This document shows, piece after piece, positions 37,397 to 46,384 of a DNA stretch of 64,000 nt. How positions within the stretch are numbered: the stretch's first letter is position 1; each line of letters opens with the position of its first letter. The notes beneath the pieces are model-generated. The model had not been told where the DNA came from. It made no database searches and saw only the letters and a list, made by a program, of their open reading frames with translations. Made by a program: the position numbers and the translations under genes. The DNA is from Gordonia lacunae (GTDB lineage: Bacteria > Actinomycetota > Actinomycetes > Mycobacteriales > Mycobacteriaceae): positions 62,001 to 126,000 of the forward strand of contig NZ_NGFO01000001.1 of the NCBI RefSeq assembly GCF_002149015.1, in the 5' to 3' direction.

Positions 37397-40300
37397 CTTC
37401 GGGCACCACCCTGATCGGACCCGGGCGCGACCATCTCCACGTGGTCGTCGTCCCGGTCTCCACCTCCGCGGGTCGTGCCTGCGGCGCCAGCGGGGTCAGC
37501 CGTTGGAGGTTGCCCCACTCGCGATACCAGTCGTTGTCGAGGTAGGTGGCGAGGGTCGACGGCCGCGTGAGCGCCTCGACCGGCGCAAGCAGTCCGCCGT
37601 CCTCGGCGGCCATCCAGGTCTTCGACTGTGAGTTGGCGATCCACGACTCAGGCAGGATGCGCCACTGCGGGACGTCGAAGACCCCGTGGTGGGCGGTCAT
37701 CGGTCGCTGGCACGGGAACACCGCGCCGGCGGCGAAGTCGATGAGGACGGGATCGGTGGAGCCGACGACATCCTGCAGGGTCTGTAGGACCGGCGCACGC
37801 GGGGGTGTGACGGCGAGCCACTGATCCGGGTCGAGGTTGTTGTCCCGGGCGACGATCCGCATCACGGTCGCGTCGGCGGGCACGCGGTCCATCGGGATCC
37901 GTAGGTTGCGCCATGGGCGGTTGGTCCGTTCGGGATCGATCGGGACCGCGGGGGCACCGACCTCTTCGAACTGACCGTTGGTTTCTGTACCGAACTGGAC
38001 CTCCAGGGCCTGCCCGAAGTTCGGGACACCGTCCCGGTCGAGCGTGAAGACCGCGCCGGCGGCGGTGATGACGATCAGCGGCGAGGAGTCGCGCGCGGGT
38101 AGGCGGTACCAACCGGTGGTGAGAGTGGCCTGACCACTGGTGGTCTCGTGGCTCCCCAGCACCGGGGTGGTCGCCGGGTCGAGACCGAACGGGAGCGCGG
38201 CGGTACTGCCGTTGACGCCACGCGGGCCCACGCCGCCGGTGGTGCCCGGATTGCTGCCGTAGACGATGAAGGTCTTCGACAGGTCCGCCGAGGTGTTCAT
38301 CGCACCGGGCTTCTGGGCCCCGGCCTGCGGTGTCAGATCCGCCTTCACGCCGTCGGGACGGAAGCCCTCGGACCGGCCCTGCAGGGTGGACGACGCCGTG
38401 CCGCCGTCCGCCGGAGCCAGCATGCCCCGGTTCGGATCGGGTTCGACGAGCACGGAATCTGCCATCGCGCAGGTGTTTCCGCGCGCGGAGTCGAGATTTG
38501 CCGACAGCATCGTGAAGGTGTCCGCGCGGCCGGCTGCGGCTTTGGCGAACACGGCGAGCTCGCTCACGACGATGAGGACGGCGATCACCGCGATGGGCGC
38601 GGAAGCGATACCGATCCGCCAGCCGGACGGCGCCGCCCCGCGATCATGGGCGAGGCCGGTCTCGTCGACGAAGTCCATCCGGAGGTGCTGCCAGATCGCG
38701 AACAGCAGCGCCACCACCGCCAGGGCGAGTAGCACGGTCGACACCTGGATGCCGGCGACGACCGGTGCCTTGTCGAACCAGGCGATACCGAAGTCGGCCG
38801 GCCACGGCCACGCGTTCTTGCCCGCCGAGGCGGCCGCGCACGCCACCAGGAGTCCGGCGACCAGGATGGACAGGTTGCGCAGCGTGCGACGTGCTGCCTG
38901 GCCGATCGCCACGCAGGCGACGGCGGCCAATGCGGCGCCGAGACCGGCGAAGATGCCGAACTGGATGGTCCACTTGGTCGGGGTGAACGACAGGAACAGG
39001 ACCGTGAGCAGGGAGGCACCCAGGACCCGCCACACCGCCCCCGGGTCGATTCCGTCGATCCGCTTGCGCCGCAGCATGATCGCCAGCACGACGAACATGG
39101 ACACCGCGAACAGCAGGACCGGGATGCGTCGGGCCAGGGCGCCGTCGGTGGTGTTCACCGCGAGGAAGTAGTAGCGGAGCAGTTCCTGGTACCAGGCCAG
39201 CGTCGGACCGACCGAGTACCGGATACGCAGGGCTTCGAAGACGGTCGCGAGTGTCTGGTCCCGGAAGACGATGATGACGACCAGCGCCACACCGGCGAGC
39301 AGCGGGGCGAGCAGCGGCAGGAGCCCGTCTTCGGCACGGCGTCGGACCAGGATGCGGAGCATGGGCCGGGCGCTCGCGATGAGCAGGGCGAGCGCGACGA
39401 GACCGTGCGGGGCCAGGGCGAGCGTCAGTGCGGCGGTGAACGCGGCGATGACGGCCGGCAGCATCCGCCGCGTCGAGACCGTGACCTCGACCGCCCACCA
39501 GGTCGCCAGGGTGCCGAGGACGATGATGCCCTCGCTGCGCAGACCCGAGCACATCGGCAGCCAGAACGCGAGGAAGACCGCCGCGCCGGTGAGCATCGCC
39601 CACTGTGACCGGCGAACGGCGCCCCCCAGGCGGGGTAGGAGGACCCGGCTGAGGATGAACCAGGCGGCCAGACCCGCGAACAGCGACGGGAGCCGCATCC
39701 ACAGGCCGGTCGTCGAGATGGTCGACCAGTACGCGAGGAAGTTGTAGTACCAGTCGAACGGTGCTTCGGGGATGCCGTAGAAGCGGTAGTAGTTCGCCAG
39801 ATATCCGGCGTCCGCGGCGTTGCGCCCCATGTTGAGGATGTAACCGTCGTCGGGCGATCCGGCGCCGAGGAAGTGCCACAGCACGAGCGTCAGCGTGACG
39901 CCGATGTCGGTGGGGCCGGGCTTGAGGACAGTGCGCCACCGGAGTCGACGCCCGACGCGGCGGTGGTAGCCGTGGATCCGGTCGAGACGTCCGACGGCGA
40001 CGAGGGCGGCGACCGCGGCACCGACGCCGACGACCATCACGACCCATTTGAGGATCGACGGTGAGGAATCGAAGCGGTCGTCGACGTCGAGTCGGACGGC
40101 GAAGCCCGGCGCCGACCGGACCTGCTCGGGTGTGAGATCGGTGAAGACACCGGCGATCTGCGGGTTCGACGACGGCTCGGCGAGGCCGACGTCGCCGCCG
40201 CCCGCGGTGGCCGGGCCCGGGGGCAGGCCGACGAACTGGGCGCCGGTCGTCGTGGCATCGGAAAAGACCCTGAGCTGGGAGCAGCCGGCGAGGACCTCGC

Positions 40301-40754
40301 GCGGCGCCGACGCCAGGGTCTTGTTGCGGTTGGAGACCGTGACACCGGCGGCGTCGGCCACGACGAACAATCCGTTGTCGCGGGCCTTGGACGCGGCCGC
40401 GGGCATCGTCGACAGCACCACGGTGGAGGTATCGCCGGGGGTCGACTCCAGCACGCGGCACGGGATCGTGATCGCCACGTCGCGAGCGGTCTGCGCGACC
40501 AGCGGAGCCGTGATGGACGCCGAGGCACCCGTCTGCTGTGGCCATGTGATCGACGCGGCGGACGTGCTGACCGGCAGGAACGGCGTCAGGACCCCCGCGA
40601 CGACGGCGACGAGACCGGCGACTGCGGCGACGAGGGCGACGGTGCGGGAGCGGGGTCCGCCGGACGTGCGCTGCGCAGGGTCTTCGGCGGTGGTGTCGGC
40701 GTTGCCAGCGGACACTTCAGGCGACTTCGGCACAGGCGCATCGTAGTCAGCCAT
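37389..40754 (-). CDS. embA: EmbA-like arabinosyltransferase, second pair (paralogue)
   Basis: A 1121-residue GT-C arabinosyltransferase with the Emb layout: N-terminal tail, helix, periplasmic jelly-roll, catalytic Asp302-Asp303 in GSPDDGYILNMGR, multiple helices, C-terminal binding domain ending WSRPGPIRVVPEDD. The segment LANYYRFYGIPEAPFDWYYNFLAYW and the CSGLRSEGIIVLG block assign it to the EmbA branch and are nearly the same as in the gene at 46377-49742. Together with its downstream partner it forms a second embA-embB unit. It begins 92 bases after the stop of the EAL-DICT gene on the same strand, so the three could be co-transcribed. Confidence 0.9.
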   Translation of the reverse strand: MADYDAPVPKSPEVSAGNADTTAEDPAQRTSGGPRSRTVALVAAVAGLVAVVAGVLTPFLPVSTSAASITWPQQTGASASITAPLVAQTARDVAITIPCRVLESTPGDTSTVVLSTMPAAASKARDNGLFVVADAAGVTVSNRNKTLASAPREVLAGCSQLRVFSDATTTGAQFVGLPPGPATAGGGDVGLAEPSSNPQIAGVFTDLTPEQVRSAPGFAVRLDVDDRFDSSPSILKWVVMVVGVGAAVAALVAVGRLDRIHGYHRRVGRRLRWRTVLKPGPTDIGVTLTLVLWHFLGAGSPDDGYILNMGRNAADAGYLANYYRFYGIPEAPFDWYYNFLAYWSTISTTGLWMRLPSLFAGLAAWFILSRVLLPRLGGAVRRSQWAMLTGAAVFLAFWLPMCSGLRSEGIIVLGTLATWWAVEVTVSTRRMLPAVIAAFTAALTLALAPHGLVALALLIASARPMLRILVRRRAEDGLLPLLAPLLAGVALVVIIVFRDQTLATVFEALRIRYSVGPTLAWYQELLRYYFLAVNTTDGALARRIPVLLFAVSMFVVLAIMLRRKRIDGIDPGAVWRVLGASLLTVLFLSFTPTKWTIQFGIFAGLGAALAAVACVAIGQAARRTLRNLSILVAGLLVACAAASAGKNAWPWPADFGIAWFDKAPVVAGIQVSTVLLALAVVALLFAIWQHLRMDFVDETGLAHDRGAAPSGWRIGIASAPIAVIAVLIVVSELAVFAKAAAGRADTFTMLSANLDSARGNTCAMADSVLVEPDPNRGMLAPADGGTASSTLQGRSEGFRPDGVKADLTPQAGAQKPGAMNTSADLSKTFIVYGSNPGTTGGVGPRGVNGSTAALPFGLDPATTPVLGSHETTSGQATLTTGWYRLPARDSSPLIVITAAGAVFTLDRDGVPNFGQALEVQFGTETNGQFEEVGAPAVPIDPERTNRPWRNLRIPMDRVPADATVMRIVARDNNLDPDQWLAVTPPRAPVLQTLQDVVGSTDPVLIDFAAGAVFPCQRPMTAHHGVFDVPQWRILPESWIANSQSKTWMAAEDGGLLAPVEALTRPSTLATYLDNDWYREWGNLQRLTPLAPQARPAEVETGTTTTWRWSRPGPIRVVPEDD

Positions 40755-40846
40755 GCTGTGACAAACCCAAATCCCCTGACCGATTCTCGTACCGGCAATG
40801 CCGCTGTCAGCCCGTTGACGCTACAGATCGCGGCGCGCGATACGGA

Positions 40847-42055
40847 TCAGGAGAACCGCATGAGGATCGAGTGCACCGCCTGGGTCACGGTCATACGGTC
40901 ATAGGTCTGCACGAACTCGAAGGTCCGCTCGAGATCGGGCCCGGCGTCGTGCTGGTCACGCGCCGAGAGCAGCGCCGCGAAGTGCGGTCCGAGAACCGCG
41001 ACGTTCCACTCGTTGATGAGGTCGTCGTCCGCGTCGAGGGGCGCGCGGTGCACGTTCCCGTCTCGGATGTCGGGGAGTCCGACGCCGTAGACCCCGGCGA
41101 GACCCGTCTTCTCCGACATCTCTCGCCACCGCTTCGCGGTCCGCGAGGTGAAGTGCTCGGCGAACTGGAAGGTGCCCAGGACGATCGCGGCACCGCCGAT
41201 CGCGGCCTGCTCCTCCAGTGCCTTGCTCATCTCGATGAGGAGGCGCTTGTTGCCCATGCGTGGGGAGATGGAGGTCGATGCGATGCGGTACGGCGTGGAC
41301 TTCTCCGGACCCGGGGTGGTCCAGACCGGCATCTCGGGAAGTGGCACGACGGTGCGGCTGGCGAGAACCGAGGGGTCGGTCACGGCTGGGTAGAGGTCGC
41401 CGATACCGAAGGCGGCACCCATGGTCTGCGCGGTGATGCGGCTGTCCTCGTCGTCGACGCCCTCGGCGATGACGACGGCGTGGCTGCGCTCGGTGTGCGC
41501 GGCGAGCGCGTGGGCGAGATGGGCGGCGTCGGAGCTGGTCCGCGAGGTGAGCAACTCGGCACCGGTGACGATGATGTCGGGCTCGACGAGCGAGAGCAGG
41601 GTGGCCGCGTGCTCGCTGCGGACGAGACCGTCGACACAGATGATCTTGCCGGCCGCGCGGGCGCGGGCCACCCGGGCGAGTGTCCGCTGCGGACTGCGCT
41701 CAACGGCGTCGGGCAGGATGACCATGACGTGGCGTTCGAGACTGCGCGCGGTGTCGGCGTCGAGGTTGTCGATGAGATCGAGGTCGAGGGAGACCAGCAG
41801 CGGCAGGATCTTGGCGAGCGACTGTGCACGCTGGGACGCGGCCATCTTGCGCTTGCGTTCGTCGAGGACGGGATGTTCTTCGACGAGGCGGGCCGCGCGC
41901 TTGAGCGCGGCGGCGGTGGCCAGACGGGTTCCGGCCGGACCTCGGAGCTGCAGTTCGACGGCGGCCAGAGCACCGTCGGACAGCCGGCAGACCGGCGCGA
42001 ACTGCATATGGAGCTCCAGATCATCGAACAGGGTGAATGATCGCGTTTCGGACAC
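40847..42055 (-). CDS. Degenerate EAL domain plus DICT sensory domain protein
   Basis: A 402-residue cytoplasmic protein. The N-terminal 240 residues follow an EAL-type barrel (FAPVCRLSDGALAAVELQLRG in place of the EAL block; VIAEGVDDEDSRITAQTMGAAFGIGDLY near the end), but the signature EAL and the metal-binding aspartates are lost, so c-di-GMP hydrolysis is unlikely. The C-terminal part (SPRMGNKRLLIEMSKALEEQ to GLAGVYGVGLP) resembles the DICT domain, a sensor found with diguanylate cyclases and two-component proteins. It probably senses a signal or binds a nucleotide. It lies between the two embAB pairs on the same strand and just upstream of the second embA. Confidence 0.7.
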   Translation of the reverse strand: MSETRSFTLFDDLELHMQFAPVCRLSDGALAAVELQLRGPAGTRLATAAALKRAARLVEEHPVLDERKRKMAASQRAQSLAKILPLLVSLDLDLIDNLDADTARSLERHVMVILPDAVERSPQRTLARVARARAAGKIICVDGLVRSEHAATLLSLVEPDIIVTGAELLTSRTSSDAAHLAHALAAHTERSHAVVIAEGVDDEDSRITAQTMGAAFGIGDLYPAVTDPSVLASRTVVPLPEMPVWTTPGPEKSTPYRIASTSISPRMGNKRLLIEMSKALEEQAAIGGAAIVLGTFQFAEHFTSRTAKRWREMSEKTGLAGVYGVGLPDIRDGNVHRAPLDADDDLINEWNVAVLGPHFAALLSARDQHDAGPDLERTFEFVQTYDRMTVTQAVHSILMRFS

Positions 42056-42379
42056 ACGTGCCTCCCCGTCGAAGCGAGAAGCGCCCCGATCGATCTGGTG
42101 GACGCGGTTGCTTCACATCCTGTTCGCGGCCTGAGCCTGTGGCCAGCGTAACAAACCGCGCGCTCCGGACATGCTCGAGAAGCCCTTGGGGCTCATGGTC
42201 CCAAGCGGCGCAACGTATTCGGCTGTGAGTCCTGGTGCGAGTAGCAGTGCCTGTTCGGGGTAGTCGGTACAGGAAAGGTGTCACCGCGGTCGCGACCAAC
42301 GGGGCGGAAGGTCGCGACCGCGGCTCCGGGGGCGGGTCCGGGGGTGTGGTGACCCGCTACTCGGTCTTGTCCGGCGAGG
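42056..42379. other. Intergenic region between dps and the EAL-DICT gene
   Basis: About 320 bases with no coding sequence. A perfect 14-bp hairpin (42284-42323) lies near the dps stop and probably ends dps transcription; the remaining 230 bases must hold the promoter of the EAL-DICT gene, but no convincing -10/-35 pair was picked out. Confidence 0.55.
42284..42323 (-). terminator. Hairpin terminator after dps
   Basis: CCGCGGTCGCGACC (42284-42297) and GGTCGCGACCGCGG (42310-42323) form a perfect 14-bp stem around a 12-base loop, about 55 bases beyond the dps stop codon. Confidence 0.75.
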
Positions 42380-42919
42380 TCAGCGGGCTGCGTCGGCCGC
42401 TTCCTTCTCACCACTGGCGCCGGCGTGGGTGAGTTCGCCGGTGTAGCTCTCGAGATGCGCGCGCACGAACCACTGGAACTTCTCGAGTTCGGCGGTCTGG
42501 CCGATGAGGATGTCCTCGGTGATCGGGTCGATGTCGCCGATCTTGCTGATGCCGTCGCGGTGCGACGTGATGAACCCGTCGTAGACGAGGTCGAGGGCGC
42601 CCAGATGTGCCTGCGCCGTGTCGCGCCCGATCGAGTAGTCGCTCCACGAGCGGTCGTCCTCGATGGCCTTGGCGGTTCCCCTGGGGGCAGCTCCGAGGGT
42701 GGCGATCCGCTCGGCGATGGTGTCGGCATAGCCGCGGACGAGCTCGACCTGGGGGTCGATCATCTCGTGCACACCGATGAAGTTGGCGCCGACCACATTC
42801 CAGTGGATGTGCTTGAGGGTGAGGTGCAGGTCGTTCAGCGCGCTGAGGCGTTCCTGCAGAATGCCCACGACCTCGTTGGCGGCGTCGTTGCTGAGTCCAG
42901 GTGCGGTGAATGAAGGCAT
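42380..42919 (-). CDS. Dps-family ferritin-like DNA-protection protein
   Basis: A 179-residue Dps protein forming a dodecameric iron-oxidising cage. The ferroxidase residues are in the N-terminal helix block LHLTLKHIHWNVVGANFIGVHEMID (His, His, Asp) and the later DRSWSDYSIGRD and LEKFQWFVRAHLE helices follow the family pattern. The C-terminal extension (GASGEKEAADAAR) is short and could aid DNA contact. It is transcribed on the minus strand between embB (ends 43085) and the EAL-DICT gene, with its own promoter in the 165 bases upstream and a strong hairpin after it. It is not part of arabinan synthesis and appears inserted into the emb locus. Confidence 0.92.
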   Translation of the reverse strand: MPSFTAPGLSNDAANEVVGILQERLSALNDLHLTLKHIHWNVVGANFIGVHEMIDPQVELVRGYADTIAERIATLGAAPRGTAKAIEDDRSWSDYSIGRDTAQAHLGALDLVYDGFITSHRDGISKIGDIDPITEDILIGQTAELEKFQWFVRAHLESYTGELTHAGASGEKEAADAAR

Positions 42920-43084
42920 GACTCGAAATTAGGCCGGTGGGCCCGACCTGACGAGGTCTCGCAGCCATGAGTGACGGAACCGAGACGGCACATCACAGTG
43001 GGGTAACGAAGCGTGCTGCCCGCGTTTGCCGCGTCGACGATGGGGAAGAAGAAACCCCAGGTCGACGCGGCATTCAGGGATCGG

Positions 43085-46000
43085 TCAGTAGCCGCTCGAA
43101 CGCATCGGCGCGGGGTCGTACAGACCCGAACGACGGGCGGTGCCGAGGTCGAGTTCGGCGGCCGGAGCCGGGATGATCTCGGTGAACCGCTGCAGCCCGC
43201 CCCAGTCGCGTCCCCAGTTGTTCCGGAGGTACGTCGGCAGCAGGGTGGGTCGCAGCATCGCCTCGGTGATCCCGAGCGGGCCGCCGGCGGTTCCCGACAT
43301 CCAGGTCTGGCTGTTCTTCCGGGTGGCCTCGGCGTCGGGCATGATCCGCCACTGCGGTACCTCGAGGACGCCGTTGCGCACCTTCATCGGCTGCTGACAG
43401 GGGAAGACCATGCCGGGCAGCCAGTCGATGAAGACCGGGTCGGTCTGCCCCACGACGTCGTCGAGCGTGGCCAGCGTGCTGACCCGCGGTGGTGTGACCG
43501 CCACCCACTCCGACGGTGCGGCCGCGGTGTCGGCGACCTCGACCCGCACGACGGTCGCCCTCGGCGGTGCGTCGGCGAGCGGGAACCGCAGGTTGCGCCA
43601 CGTCGGGGTCTCGCCGATGTCGATCGGGAACATCCGGCCCAGGGTGCTCACCCGGCCGTCGGCCTCCACGCGGCCGAACTGCACCGTCACCTTCTGGCCG
43701 GCGTGGACCACCCCGATCCCGTCGACCGCCTCGACCGAACCGGCGACCGCCATCGTCAGCAGCGGGGCGTCGGCGGAGCGCTCGGGCAATGCGTACCAGT
43801 CCGAGGTCAGCGAGCCGGTCCCCGACGGTGAGCCGTAGCTGCCGAGCACGGGTGTCTCGGCAGGATTCAATCCGAACGGCAGACGCACGGTCGACCCGTT
43901 GACGCCGCGGGCGCCCTGGCCTCCTTCGGTACCGCCCTGAGCGGACGAACTGTCGCCGGATTCGTCCGACCCTGCGCCGGTCTGGGCGCTGTTCTGCGCA
44001 CCCGACGTGCTCGACGACTCGGTGCTCTCGGTCGCGTCGACCGACAACTTGCCGGGTACGCCGTTGGGTGTGAAGCCGGTGGCGTCCGGGCCGGCCAGCG
44101 CAGCGGCGACACCGGGAGCGGGCCGGCCGGCCACGGCCGCGGGCCGTAGGAGACCGGCGGTGGGATCGGCCTCCACCAGGACGTCGTTGGCCAGACCGCA
44201 CGAGTCGCCGGTGAGAGCGCGCGCGTTGGACTTCATCCACGACCACGAATCACGCTGCTCGTAGGCACCTTTCGCGAACGAGGCGACCATGAACAGCACC
44301 ATCACACCGGCGATGACCGGCAGCGGGGAGAACTTCAGCCTGGAATACCACTTGTCGCCGCCCCGGGTTCGGGTCAGCTCGTCGACGAAGTCGTCGCGGA
44401 AGTGGAACCACAGGCCCGCCAGTGCGGTCGCGACCGCGGCGATCAGGATGAACCAGGCGATGTTGATGCCGCCCACCGTCGGCGGGCGATCCCACCAGGG
44501 GACGCCGTAGCTGCCGACGAACCACCAGCCGTTGGTGCCGGCGAAGGAGATCCCGGTGATGGCCAGCACCGCGGCGGCGAAGAAGCTGCGATTGCGTCGC
44601 GACCGCAGTACCGCCGGCGCCATCATGGCGCCGGCCGCGGCGGCGAGGCCCGCGGCGATACCCGCGTACACACCGAAGTGATGGGTCCACTTGGTCGGTG
44701 TGAAGGCGATGAAGAACATGGTGCCGAGGGTCACCGCGACGAGACGCCAGATCGGCGCGCGCGCAACGCCGTTCGGATGTTCCCGGCGGAGCAGGCGAAG
44801 CAGCACGACGAAGAGACACAGGATCATCGCCAGTACGCCGAAGCGTCGGGCGAGCGTGCCGTCGGCGGTCGGGAGGATCAGGTAGTAATAGCGGATCGGT
44901 TCTTGCCACCACTCGAGCGTCGGGCCGACGTCGGACGCGACCTTGTTGCCCGCGATCAACGGCGCGAGCGGCTGATCGGCGAAGATCTGGAACAGCACGG
45001 CGGTGCCGGCGGCCAGGATGGGTGCGAGCATCGGCAGCAGGCCGTCCCGGGAACGGCGCGACACCAGCGTCTTCACGATCGGCCGGATTCCGGCGAGCAG
45101 TGCGGCGACCGCCATCAGTCCGCCGGGAGCAAGCGCGAGCGTGAAGGCGGCGGTGACCACCGCGATGGCATAGGGGAGCAGTCGGCGGGTCGCGATCGCG
45201 CGCTCCACACAGCACCAGGTGAGCAGTGCACCCACGGCCTCGGCCGGTTCCGGACGCAGACCGTTGTTGAACGGCAACCAGATCGCGAGGAAGACGAATG
45301 CCGCCGACCACACGGCCGGCGTGCTGTGCCGGACTGCGCGGCCCAGACGCGGGATCACCTCTCGGCTGATCAACCACCAGCCGAGCAGACCGAGAAGGAA
45401 TGCGGGCAGACGCATGAACGGTGCCGCGACGCTCACGTCCGTCATGGCCGAGATGACCTGGAAGTGCCAGCCGAACGGATCCTGCGGCACACCGAAGTAG
45501 CGGAAGTAGTTGTCGGCGTATCCGGCGTCGCCGGTGATCCGGCCGACGATGAAGTTGTACCCGTCGTCGGAGGTGTTGGCGCCCGCGAACCACCAGAAGG
45601 CGAGGATCGCGAACACCGCGACGTCGGGTGGCCGGATGGTGAACCATCCCGACGGGAGGAACCGCTTGTGGCTGCGGCCATCCCGCCGATCCAGAATCCC
45701 GAGTGCGATCAGCGAGACGATCGTCAGGAGGATGCCGAGCACGATCGCGGTGAACTTCAGCGGGGTGGGGGTGCTGACATAGCGGGTGTCGATGGTGGCG
45801 CGCATCGACAACCCGTCGCGCGGCGCGTCGGCGGGCAGATCGCTGTAGATGCCGACGATCTGGGGGCGCATCTCGTGGTCGGCCAGCGTGAAGCCGTGCG
45901 AGGCGCCCGAGTCCGCAGCGGGTTCGGGTAGGCCCTCGAACCGCCCGCTCACCCCTTCGCCGTCGGCGCGCATCACGATTCGACAGTTCGGATTCGACTG

Positions 46001-46384
46001 TGCGGCAGCGCGATCGGTGTTAAGCAGTGCGACGTTGCGATCGGTGAGGGTCAGCGCGTCGGCCGTTGCCCGGACGAACAACCCGCGGGCGCCGGCGTCC
46101 TGGCCGCCCTCGGGGATCGTCGACAGCAGCACCCCGCCCTGCTCGGGCAATCGGGTGGCCAGCGAACACGGCACCGACATGTCCATGTCGATCGGGACGA
46201 AGGACACCAGCGGCGCGGCGACATCCGAGACCCCACCACCCTGTGGCCACTTCAGTTCGGCGGTCGACTGATTCACCGGTAGCAGCGGGGTGAGCACCGC
46301 CAGCAGGAACCCGAGCAGACCGGTGACGGTCGCGACGACCTTCGGATTCACGGTCGCCATGCGGGAGATACGGGACTCACTCAT
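43085..46384 (-). CDS. embB: EmbB arabinosyltransferase (first pair)
   Basis: A 1099-residue GT-C arabinosyltransferase with catalytic Asp273-Asp274 in NTSDDGY, first helix near residues 17-37, periplasmic jelly-roll, about 12 further helices and a C-terminal binding domain. The DNYFRYFGVPQDPFGWHF segment and the MPFNNGLRPE-like block (WLPFNNGLRPEPAEAVG) are EmbB-type. Met314 occupies the position of M. tuberculosis EmbB Met306. A Ser/Glu/Gly-rich insertion (about residues 765-810) precedes GVNGSTVRLPFG. The ATG overlaps the upstream embA stop by 8 bases (ATGAGTGA). In M. tuberculosis EmbA-EmbB work as a heterodimer building the terminal arabinan of arabinogalactan. Confidence 0.93.
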   Translation of the reverse strand: MSESRISRMATVNPKVVATVTGLLGFLLAVLTPLLPVNQSTAELKWPQGGGVSDVAAPLVSFVPIDMDMSVPCSLATRLPEQGGVLLSTIPEGGQDAGARGLFVRATADALTLTDRNVALLNTDRAAAQSNPNCRIVMRADGEGVSGRFEGLPEPAADSGASHGFTLADHEMRPQIVGIYSDLPADAPRDGLSMRATIDTRYVSTPTPLKFTAIVLGILLTIVSLIALGILDRRDGRSHKRFLPSGWFTIRPPDVAVFAILAFWWFAGANTSDDGYNFIVGRITGDAGYADNYFRYFGVPQDPFGWHFQVISAMTDVSVAAPFMRLPAFLLGLLGWWLISREVIPRLGRAVRHSTPAVWSAAFVFLAIWLPFNNGLRPEPAEAVGALLTWCCVERAIATRRLLPYAIAVVTAAFTLALAPGGLMAVAALLAGIRPIVKTLVSRRSRDGLLPMLAPILAAGTAVLFQIFADQPLAPLIAGNKVASDVGPTLEWWQEPIRYYYLILPTADGTLARRFGVLAMILCLFVVLLRLLRREHPNGVARAPIWRLVAVTLGTMFFIAFTPTKWTHHFGVYAGIAAGLAAAAGAMMAPAVLRSRRNRSFFAAAVLAITGISFAGTNGWWFVGSYGVPWWDRPPTVGGINIAWFILIAAVATALAGLWFHFRDDFVDELTRTRGGDKWYSRLKFSPLPVIAGVMVLFMVASFAKGAYEQRDSWSWMKSNARALTGDSCGLANDVLVEADPTAGLLRPAAVAGRPAPGVAAALAGPDATGFTPNGVPGKLSVDATESTESSSTSGAQNSAQTGAGSDESGDSSSAQGGTEGGQGARGVNGSTVRLPFGLNPAETPVLGSYGSPSGTGSLTSDWYALPERSADAPLLTMAVAGSVEAVDGIGVVHAGQKVTVQFGRVEADGRVSTLGRMFPIDIGETPTWRNLRFPLADAPPRATVVRVEVADTAAAPSEWVAVTPPRVSTLATLDDVVGQTDPVFIDWLPGMVFPCQQPMKVRNGVLEVPQWRIMPDAEATRKNSQTWMSGTAGGPLGITEAMLRPTLLPTYLRNNWGRDWGGLQRFTEIIPAPAAELDLGTARRSGLYDPAPMRSSGY

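Noticed and set aside
35144-37414. A 756-codon plus-strand frame opposite the second embB-like gene
   Set aside because: Highly charged sequence without family resemblance, mirroring the codon pattern of the real gene.
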